This document shows, piece after piece, positions 27,531 through 34,385 of a stretch of DNA of 64,000 nt. The DNA is taken from contig NZ_MKSQ01000007.1 of assembly GCF_001898115.1 (NCBI RefSeq), forward strand, positions 528,579 through 592,578, written 5' to 3'. Under the pieces are notes generated by a model. It was not told the origin of the DNA. It did no database searches and was given only the letters and a program-made list of their open reading frames with translations. The DNA is from Allobosea sp. 67-29 (lineage in GTDB: Bacteria; Pseudomonadota; Alphaproteobacteria; Rhizobiales; Beijerinckiaceae). The first letter of the stretch is position 1. Each line of letters begins with the position of its first letter. Position numbers and translations under genes: made by a program.

Positions 27531-29138
27531 TTACATCCGGAACACGCCGAATCTCGTCTCGGGGATTTCGGCATTGAGCGTCGCCGAGAAGGCGAGCGCC
27601 AGCACCCGGCGCGTCTCGGACGGCAGGATGATGCCGTCGTCCCAGAGCCGCGCGGTGGCGAAATACGGCGAGCCCTCCTCCTCGTATTTCTCGCGGATCG
27701 GCGCCTTGAAGGCCTCTTCCTCCGCGGCAGGCCAGCTCTTGCCCTCTGCCTCGATATTGTCGCGGCGCACGGTGGCGAGCACGCTCGCCGCCTGCTCGCC
27801 GCCCATCACCGAAATCCGCGAATTCGGCCAGGTGAACAGGAAGCGCGGGCTGTAGGCCCGGCCGCACATGCCGTAATTGCCGGCACCGAACGAGCCGCCG
27901 ACCAGCACGGTGATCTTCGGCACGCGCGCCGAGGCCACCGCCGTGACGAGCTTGGCCCCGTCCTTGGCGATGCCGCGGGTCTCGACATCGCGCCCGACCA
28001 TGAAGCCGGTGATGTTCTGCAGGAAGAGCAGCGGAATGCGCCGCTGGCAGCAAAGCTCGATGAAATGCGCGCCCTTGAGCGCGCTCTCGGAAAACAGGAT
28101 GCCGTTATTGGCGATGATACCGACCGGGATGCCGTGGATGCGGGCAAAGCCCGTCACCAGCGTCGTGCCGTAGAGCTTCTTGAACTCATCGAACTCCGAG
28201 CCGTCGACGAGCCGCGCGATCACCTCGCGGATATCGTACTGCTTCTTGAGGTCGGTCGGGACGACGGCCTCGAGCTCGGCCGGGTCGTAGAGAGGCTCGA
28301 CCGGCTCGGCGATGTCGATATCGGGCCGCTTGACGCTGTTGAGGTTGCCGGCGATGCGCCGGGCGATGGCGAGCGCATGGGTATCGTCGCCGGCATAATG
28401 GTCCGCGACGCCCGAGAGGCGGGCGTGGACATCGGCGCCGCCGAGATCCTCGGCCGAGACGACCTCGCCGGTCGCGGCCTTCACCAGCGGCGGGCCGCCG
28501 AGGAAGATCGTGCCCTGCTTCCTGACGATCACCGTCTCGTCCGACATCGCCGGCACATAGGCGCCGCCGGCGGTGCAGGAGCCCATCACCACCGCGACCT
28601 GCGGGATGCCCTCGGCCGAAAGCGTTGCCTGATTATAGAAGATGCGGCCGAAATGCTCGCGATCGGGGAAGACCTCGGTCTGGTGCGGCAGGTTCGCGCC
28701 GCCGGAATCGACGAGATAGATGCACGGCAAGCGATTCTCGCGCGCGATCTCCTGGGCGCGCAGATGCTTCTTCACCGTCATCGGGTAATAGGTGCCGCCT
28801 TTGATCGTCGCATCGTTGCAGACGATCATGCATTCGCGCCCAGCGACGCGGCCGATGCCGGCGATCATGCCTGCGGCATGGACATCGCCCTCATACATGC
28901 CGAAGGCGGCGAGCGAGCCGATCTCGAGGAAGGGCGAACCCGGATCGGTCAGGCGCAGCACCCGCTCCCGGGGCAGAAGCTTGCCGCGCGCCGTATGGCG
29001 TTCGCGCGAGCGGGCGTTCCCGCCTTGCGCGGCGGTGGCGCGGCGTTCCTGCAACTCGTCCCGCAGCGCGGCCCAGGCTTGCGAATTCGCTCGCGTCTCG
29101 GCCGAATGCAGGTCGACCTTGCTCTCGATGACTGGCAC
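27531..29138 (-). CDS. mccB: Methylcrotonyl-CoA carboxylase, carboxyltransferase subunit
   Basis: A 535-residue carboxyltransferase beta subunit that moves the carboxyl group from biotin to 3-methylcrotonyl-CoA in leucine degradation. N- and C-terminal crotonase-like halves are both complete ([67 protein letters not shown]); these match MccB more closely than PccB. GTG 29138 is the start, with GAGGGA 7 nt upstream. Its partner mccA lies about 3.2 kb downstream. Confidence 0.93.
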   Translation of the reverse strand: MPVIESKVDLHSAETRANSQAWAALRDELQERRATAAQGGNARSRERHTARGKLLPRERVLRLTDPGSPFLEIGSLAAFGMYEGDVHAAGMIAGIGRVAGRECMIVCNDATIKGGTYYPMTVKKHLRAQEIARENRLPCIYLVDSGGANLPHQTEVFPDREHFGRIFYNQATLSAEGIPQVAVVMGSCTAGGAYVPAMSDETVIVRKQGTIFLGGPPLVKAATGEVVSAEDLGGADVHARLSGVADHYAGDDTHALAIARRIAGNLNSVKRPDIDIAEPVEPLYDPAELEAVVPTDLKKQYDIREVIARLVDGSEFDEFKKLYGTTLVTGFARIHGIPVGIIANNGILFSESALKGAHFIELCCQRRIPLLFLQNITGFMVGRDVETRGIAKDGAKLVTAVASARVPKITVLVGGSFGAGNYGMCGRAYSPRFLFTWPNSRISVMGGEQAASVLATVRRDNIEAEGKSWPAAEEEAFKAPIREKYEEEGSPYFATARLWDDGIILPSETRRVLALAFSATLNAEIPETRFGVFRM

Positions 29139-29250
29139 GGCGCGTTCCCTCGACGACGGTCTCCGCCGAGGTTATGGCGCGCCCTGCGGAAAACGCCAAC
29201 CGGCGCGGACGCCCGGACGCGACCGGGCAATTCCGCGCCGAAAGCGCAGC

Positions 29251-29463
29251 TCAGTCGCTGGCCTTGTTGATCGAGCCGGTCACGGATGGCGCCGCCACGG
29301 CACCGATCGCCCCGCCGGCTACGGCGCCGATCGGGCCACCGACGAGCGCTCCGGCGCCCGCCCCGGCTGCAGCACCGGCGATGCGTTGCTCGGTCGTGTT
29401 GCAGGCGGCGAGCAAGACCGTGAGGCCACCCGCCAGAAGAAAAGCACGCATCGTCGTCCCCAT
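29251..29463 (-). CDS. Small glycine-zipper lipoprotein
   Basis: A 70-residue protein with a lipobox (LLAAC) and a Gly/Ala-rich transmembrane stretch (AGAAAGAGAGALVGG, GAVAGGAIGAVAA) of the glycine-zipper type, likely in the outer membrane. Start is ATG 29463 or ATG 29451; both leave the lipobox intact. It lies downstream of lipB but probably has its own promoter. Confidence 0.75.
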   Translation of the reverse strand: MGTTMRAFLLAGGLTVLLAACNTTEQRIAGAAAGAGAGALVGGPIGAVAGGAIGAVAAPSVTGSINKASD

Positions 29464-29518
29464 GCGTTTGCCCAGTCCCCGGTCGAGAATGGGTTCGGCA
29501 TGGCTAACGAGAGGTAAA

Positions 29519-30223
29519 TCAGACCGAAACGGTGGGGCCGAACACCCGCTCGAAAGCTTCCCGCAGCACCGAATCGGCCTCGGCCATCGATACCGGCAAT
29601 CCGAGATCCACCAGCGAGGTCACGCCGTGCCGGCTGACGCCGCAGGGGACGATGCCGTCGAAATGGGAAAGCTCCGGATCGACGTTGAACGAGATGCCGT
29701 GGAACGAGACCCAGCGCCGCACGCGAATCCCGATCGCCGCGATCTTGTCCTCGACATCCGCGCCGCGGTCGGGCCGGCGCACCCAGACGCCGACGCGGTC
29801 CTCGCGCCGCTCGCCCCGGATGTTGAAATCGTCGAGCGCACCGATCAGCCAGCCCTCGAGCGCCGCCACGAAGCGGCGCAGGTCGGGCTGGCGCCGCTTC
29901 AGGTCGAGCATGACATAGGCCACGCGCTGGCCGGGACCGTGATAGGTGAACTGCCCGCCCCTGCCCGAGCGAAACACCGGGAAGCGCTCCGGCGCGATCA
30001 GATCCTCGTCCTTCGCCGAAGTGCCGGCGGTATAGAGAGGCGGATGCTCGACCAGCCAGACCCGCTCGCGCGCCTCGCCGTCCGCGATCAGCGCGGCGCG
30101 CGCCTCCATTTCGGCGACGGCCTCGTCATAGCCGGTGAGCCCCTCGGTCACGACCCATTCGACCGGCTCCGACACTCCCTCCGGCAGGAATGAGACGGCC
30201 AGTTCCTCACGCATCTTCACCAT
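29519..30223 (-). CDS. lipB: Octanoyl-[acyl-carrier-protein]:protein octanoyltransferase
   Basis: A 234-residue enzyme that transfers octanoyl groups from ACP to lipoyl domains, the first step of lipoate synthesis. The catalytic Lys K160 ([11 protein letters not shown]) and Cys C194 ([10 protein letters not shown]) are present, as are [12 protein letters not shown] and FHGISFN. An ATG three codons inside (30214) is an alternative start. lipA is not in the window. Confidence 0.95.
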   Translation of the reverse strand: MVKMREELAVSFLPEGVSEPVEWVVTEGLTGYDEAVAEMEARAALIADGEARERVWLVEHPPLYTAGTSAKDEDLIAPERFPVFRSGRGGQFTYHGPGQRVAYVMLDLKRRQPDLRRFVAALEGWLIGALDDFNIRGERREDRVGVWVRRPDRGADVEDKIAAIGIRVRRWVSFHGISFNVDPELSHFDGIVPCGVSRHGVTSLVDLGLPVSMAEADSVLREAFERVFGPTVSV

Positions 30224-30359
30224 GGCTTAACCATGTTTCGTTCAAGCTTTCCCTGCCGGCGACATCCGGCGCGACCATCACCGAGCCTCTTGCGCCCAAA
30301 AGCAGCCGGCAGGCAAGTTTCGCTGGTCCAATTCTGAAGTAGGGTTCCGGAGGCAGGAC

Positions 30360-30629
30360 TTGAAGGCCGATCTCGATCTCGTTCCTGTCGAGCTCACTGT
30401 CGTGCTGGGGCAGACCCAGATGCCGATCTACAAGCTGCTGCGCCTCGGCCGCGGCGCCATCATCGAGCTCAATGCCAGCGAGACGGACGAAGTCCAGATT
30501 CTCGCGAACAACCACCCCTTCGCCAAGGGCATCGTGGTGGTCAGCGGCGCGAAGATTTCGGTCGAGATCACCCAGATGCTGAAGCGCCCGACCGTCTACA
30601 CCCTCGAGACCGTCGCGGAGGCCGCCTGA
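30360..30629 (+). CDS. fliN: Short orphan FliN-type (SpoA domain) protein
   Basis: An 89-residue single SpoA domain (VPVELTVVLGQTQMPIYKLL, LGRGAIIELNA, GIVVVSGAKISVEITQML), the fold of the flagellar motor-switch protein FliN and related secretion C-ring proteins. It starts at TTG 30360 with a strong GGAGG. No other flagellar or secretion gene is near; it lies between lipB and tRNA-Leu. It lacks the N-terminal extension of full-length FliN, so its role in a motor is uncertain. Confidence 0.82.
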   Translation: MKADLDLVPVELTVVLGQTQMPIYKLLRLGRGAIIELNASETDEVQILANNHPFAKGIVVVSGAKISVEITQMLKRPTVYTLETVAEAA

Positions 30630-30682
30630 CGCGCAGTTTTCAGGGAAAAGACGAAAGGCTTCGCTTTTCCACAATGACACTC

Positions 30683-30711
30683 TTGTGGCGGCGGATTCGA
30701 TTTGCTAGATC
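30683..30711 (+). promoter_or_regulatory. Candidate promoter for tRNA-Leu
   Basis: TTGTGG (30683-30688) and TAGATC (30706-30711) are 17 nt apart, placing a transcription start near 30718, about 37 nt before the tRNA. The -10 match is modest. Confidence 0.35.
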
Positions 30712-30754
30712 GGCGCCGCTCACCGGATGCACCGCCTGCAACCGGAACCGAGCT

Positions 30755-30839
30755 GCGGTCGTGGCGGAACTGGTAGACGCACTACCTTGAGGTGGTAGCG
30801 GGGAGACCCGTGGAGGTTCGAGTCCTCTCGACCGCACCA
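30755..30839 (+). tRNA. trnL-GAG: tRNA-Leu (anticodon GAG)
   Basis: An 85-nt class II tRNA. The acceptor stem is GCGGTCG paired with CGACCGC, and the 3' CCA is encoded (30837-30839). The anticodon arm is CTACC-TTGAGGT-GGTAG, giving GAG, which reads CUU/CUC leucine codons. The long variable arm (CGGGGAGACCCG) and T-arm (GGTTCGAGTCC) are clear. Confidence 0.97.
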
Positions 30840-30856
30840 AATTCGGATGCAAGTCC

Positions 30857-30893
30857 CGACAACGGCGACCCGCGAGGGTCGCCGTTGTCGTTT
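30857..30893 (+). terminator. Terminator of the tRNA-Leu gene
   Basis: A perfect 15-bp stem (30857-30871 with 30876-30890, loop GCGA) followed by TTT. It begins 18 nt after the tRNA end. The stem is unusually strong, the T-run short. Confidence 0.75.
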
Positions 30894-31010
30894 GCGGCCT
30901 GCCATGCGATTCGCCGCTTCGCGCGTTGCCGGGCTGACAGGCGTCAGAACTTTGGTAACGTAAATCGGCGATCACCATGTCTCGTCCGATCCTCGAGAAC
31001 GTCCCCTCGC

Positions 31011-31988
31011 ATGCCACGCCTCCGCATTCTGCCCGTCCTGGCCGCCGCCGCGCTCGCGGTGCTCGGCGGCTGCGTGGCCCTCGATACGGCCGGCGACCGG
31101 CGCCCCCATCCCGGCGTCGCCGAAGCCCATAGCTACGGCATCCACGGCATCGACGTCTCGCGCTGGCAGGGCGACATCGACTGGGCCGCGGTGAAAGCCT
31201 CCGGCATCCGCTTCGTCTACATGAAGGCGACCGAAGGCGGCGACCATGTCGACCCCGCCTTCCAGCGCAACTGGGAAGGCGCGCGCCGCGCCGGCATCGC
31301 GCGCGGCGCCTACCATTTCGTCTATTGGTGCCGTCCCGCGCATGAGCAGGCGCTGTGGTTCAAGCAGCAGATCCCGAACGATCCCGACGCCTTGCCGCCG
31401 GTGCTCGACGTCGAATGGAACGGTCATTCCAAGACCTGTCCACAGAAAGTCAGCCGCGAGCTGGCGTTGGAAAAAATCCAGCTCATGCTCACCGAGCTAG
31501 AGCAGCTCACCGGCAAGAAGCCGGTGATCTATACCGACATCACCTTCCACCGGGAGGTGCTGGAGGGCCAGTTCAACGACTACGCCTACTGGATCCGCTC
31601 CACGGCGGCGAAGCCCGAGACCCGCTATGCCAACCGCCCCTGGGCGTTCTGGCAGTTCACCACCACCGCCCGGGTTCCCGGCATCCGCGGGGATGTCGAC
31701 CGCAATGCCTTCTTCGGCAGCGAGAAGCAGTTCGCGGGCTGGCGGCAGGGCGAGTTCGACATCGCCAGCCGCAGCTGGGAGCGACGCCGCCCGGCGGCGC
31801 CGCAGCCCGCTCCCGCCGCGGACCAGCCGGCATCTCCCGTTCCGCTGCCTTCCGAACCCGTGCCCGGCTCGCCTGCCCCCGCTCCGGAGCAGGATATGGA
31901 AGACCTGCCGGTCGCACGCGTTCCCGGCAGCGTGCCGCCGGTGGCATCGGCCTTCCAGCCGCTCGGCGATCAGACCATCTCCGACTGA
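31011..31988 (+). CDS. GH25 lysozyme-like lipoprotein (first of tandem pair)
   Basis: A 325-residue protein. A lipobox (VLGGC, C21) marks it as a lipoprotein. Residues about 43-260 form a glycoside hydrolase 25 domain, which cleaves the MurNAc-GlcNAc bond of peptidoglycan: D48 (GIDVSRWQGDIDW) and the D133-x-E135 pair (LDVEW) are the expected active-site residues. A Pro-rich tail follows. It is closely related to the next gene, about 70% identical across the domain by eye. Confidence 0.92.
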   Translation: MPRLRILPVLAAAALAVLGGCVALDTAGDRRPHPGVAEAHSYGIHGIDVSRWQGDIDWAAVKASGIRFVYMKATEGGDHVDPAFQRNWEGARRAGIARGAYHFVYWCRPAHEQALWFKQQIPNDPDALPPVLDVEWNGHSKTCPQKVSRELALEKIQLMLTELEQLTGKKPVIYTDITFHREVLEGQFNDYAYWIRSTAAKPETRYANRPWAFWQFTTTARVPGIRGDVDRNAFFGSEKQFAGWRQGEFDIASRSWERRRPAAPQPAPAADQPASPVPLPSEPVPGSPAPAPEQDMEDLPVARVPGSVPPVASAFQPLGDQTISD

Positions 31989-32134
31989 CGGATGCATCAC
32001 GGCGCGGAGGTCTGGGGCCGAGCTCGCATTCGGCCGGTTAACCAAGGCTGAAAAACATCCGTCGACGACGACCCAATTCTAACCGGCGCTTAACCACGCT
32101 CTCCGCATCTGGACCTGTGATGCGGGAGAAACAC

Positions 32135-33097
32135 ATGCCGGCGCGCGAGCTGATCAGCGGCAGACGATATCTGGGAGCCCTCGCCTTCCTGGCCTCGCTC
32201 GCCTGCGCGGTCGAGCCCGCACTGGCCTTCTATCCGAAGAAGGGCGACAGCGCGCCGCATCACGGCGTGCGCGACGCCCGCCGCAAGGTCATCCAGGGCA
32301 TCGACGTCTCGCGCTGGCAAGGCGACATCGACTGGGCGAAGGTCAAGGACGCCGGCACCCGCTTCGCCTTCATCAAGGCGACGGAGGGCGGCGATCACGT
32401 CGACCCCAATTTCAAGCGCAACTGGATCGAGGCGAAGAAGCACGGCGTGCCGCGCGGCGCCTACCATTTCGTCTGGTGGTGCCGCCCCGCCAAGGATCAG
32501 GTCCGCTGGATCAAGAAGCACATTCCGCGCGACCCCGACGCCCTGCCGCCGGTACTCGACGTCGAATGGCAGAACGATTCGCAATGCGCCCGCCGGGTCT
32601 CGCGCGAGGATGCCCTCGAGAAGATCCAGATCATGCTGAAGGGGCTGCGCGAGCACACCGGCAAGAAGCCGATCATCTACACCGACATCAATTTCCACGA
32701 GGACGTGCTGGAAGGCGCGTTCAACGACCATCCCTACTGGCTGCGCTCCACCGCTGCCCCGCTGGCGAAACGCTATGCCCGCGACCGCTGGGAATTCTGG
32801 CAGTTCACCACCACGGGCCGCGTGCCCGGTATCACCGGCCATGTCGATCGCAACGCCTTTTTCGGCAGCGAGCGGGAGTTCGACGCCTGGCGCCAGGGGC
32901 GTTTCGACATCGGTTCGCGCACCTGGCATGGCGGCCCGCGGGTCGCGATCCGCACCCCGCCGCCGACGCCGGCGGGGCTGAGGGCGCCCAAGGCGGCCGG
33001 CGGAACACGGCTGCACTTCGTTCCGCCCGGCCGGATCCCGTCCCGCACCGCGGACAATCGCGACATCGGCACCACCGGCTCGCTCCGGCGCGACTGA
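32135..33097 (+). CDS. GH25 lysozyme-like protein (second of tandem pair)
   Basis: A 320-residue paralogue of the preceding gene. It has an N-terminal signal peptide (about 1-32, cleavable, no lipobox) and the same GH25 domain with D57 and D142/E144. The C-terminal tail differs. ATG 32135 has GCGGGAG at 8 nt; earlier GTG/ATG codons lack a good site. The pair arose by tandem duplication, with one copy lipid-anchored and the other probably soluble in the periplasm. Confidence 0.92.
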   Translation: MPARELISGRRYLGALAFLASLACAVEPALAFYPKKGDSAPHHGVRDARRKVIQGIDVSRWQGDIDWAKVKDAGTRFAFIKATEGGDHVDPNFKRNWIEAKKHGVPRGAYHFVWWCRPAKDQVRWIKKHIPRDPDALPPVLDVEWQNDSQCARRVSREDALEKIQIMLKGLREHTGKKPIIYTDINFHEDVLEGAFNDHPYWLRSTAAPLAKRYARDRWEFWQFTTTGRVPGITGHVDRNAFFGSEREFDAWRQGRFDIGSRTWHGGPRVAIRTPPPTPAGLRAPKAAGGTRLHFVPPGRIPSRTADNRDIGTTGSLRRD

Positions 33098-33186
33098 GGC
33101 CAGCCCGACGGACCGTCATGGTGCTGTCATGTCGGCGGAGCCCTGTGCCGGCCCCGCCACCGCAGCACGCGATCGAGACCACACCG

Positions 33187-34179
33187 ATGCCGACCGACCT
33201 GCAGTCCCAATCCGGCGTCATCTGGGCCTATCGCTTCGATGCGGACGGCAATCCCGCCATCGTGCCGCGAGACGTGCTGCCGGATCTGGCGCCGGACGCG
33301 GGCTTCGTCTGGCTGCATCTCGACCTCGTGCATACGCGCGCTCAGAGCTGGATCGCGGAGCAGCCTCTCCCGGACGCGGCGCAGGAGGTCTTCCTGTCGC
33401 AGGAAAGCCATCAGCGCCTCGACCATTCGGCGCAGCTCGCCTGGGGCGTGTCGCACGACCTGATCCGCGGCATCGGCGAGAAATCCGACAATGTCGGGGC
33501 GCTGCGCTGGATCATCGGCGACAGCTTTCTGCTGACCGGCCGGCGCGAGGCCCTGCACTCGATCCGGATGACGGCCGATGCGCTGAACCGTGGCGAGCCG
33601 GCCGAAAGCCCGAGCGCACTCTTCGAGCAGATCATCGAGTACATCATCGACGATCTCACCGACAGCGTCGTGCGCCTGATCGACGAAACCGACAGCGTCG
33701 AGGACCACATCCTGCTCGACCGCCTGCACGACGGTCCGCAGCGCGTCGGCGCGATCCGCCGCATCGCCGTCCGGCAGCATCGCCAGCTCAGCGGCCTGCA
33801 TGTCTTGTTCCGCCGCTTCGCCGAGACCCAGTCCGGCCGCAGCGCGCCCGACGCGGTCAAGGCCACGGCGGCGCGCCTGCTGCAACGGATCGACACGCTC
33901 CACCACGACGTGCAGTCCGTGCAGGATCGTGCCCGCCTGCTCCAGGACGAGATCGCCGCTCGCTCGGCCAACCGCACCAACCGGCAGCTCTACGTGCTCT
34001 CGATCCTGACGGCGCTCTTCCTGCCTGCGACCTTCATCACAGGCCTGTTCGGCATCAACGTGAAAGGCCTGCCCTGGGTCGAAAGCGAGGCCGGCGCAGC
34101 CTATGTCACGCTCGCCTGCGTCCTGGCCTCGCTCATGGCGCTGTTCCTGCTCAGGAGGCGCGGGGTCATCGGCCAGTAG
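33187..34179 (+). CDS. CorA/ZntB-family divalent metal transporter
   Basis: A 330-residue CorA-superfamily membrane protein: a large cytoplasmic helical domain (1-265) followed by two C-terminal membrane helices (about 268-288 and 305-322). The signature loop reads GIN (289-291, LFGINVKGLPW) instead of the classical GMN, as often seen in ZntB zinc transporters. ATG 33187 is chosen because the family begins there. It follows the GH25 genes on the same strand. Confidence 0.88.
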   Translation: MPTDLQSQSGVIWAYRFDADGNPAIVPRDVLPDLAPDAGFVWLHLDLVHTRAQSWIAEQPLPDAAQEVFLSQESHQRLDHSAQLAWGVSHDLIRGIGEKSDNVGALRWIIGDSFLLTGRREALHSIRMTADALNRGEPAESPSALFEQIIEYIIDDLTDSVVRLIDETDSVEDHILLDRLHDGPQRVGAIRRIAVRQHRQLSGLHVLFRRFAETQSGRSAPDAVKATAARLLQRIDTLHHDVQSVQDRARLLQDEIAARSANRTNRQLYVLSILTALFLPATFITGLFGINVKGLPWVESEAGAAYVTLACVLASLMALFLLRRRGVIGQ

Positions 34180-34302
34180 GACCCGCCCCCCGGCCAGCGT
34201 TTGCTCGCCCGAGGGTACGGAGCGACATTCGGAGGCGCCGGCGGCCGCCGGATCATCGCGCGTCCTGTCGGACGGGATAGCGATGATCTATCTCATTGCC
34301 AG

Positions 34303-34350
34303 AGCATCGAATTTTTCCGAAAAGTGGATTCCACTTTTCGATCCGATGCT
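34303..34350. repeat. Rhizobial-type palindromic intergenic element
   Basis: Nested inverted repeats: outer arms AGCATCG / CGATGCT (34303-34309, 34344-34350) and inner arms AAAAGTGG / CCACTTTT (34320-34327, 34331-34338). The sequence TTTTTCCGAAAAGTGGATTCC belongs to a type I recognise from many Hyphomicrobiales genomes, here cited only in part. It lies between the CorA-like gene and the autotransporter stop, and could act as a bidirectional terminator. Confidence 0.75.
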
Positions 34351-34385
34351 CCGGGCCGCAGGCACCTCGCTGCGATCGTCGCGGC

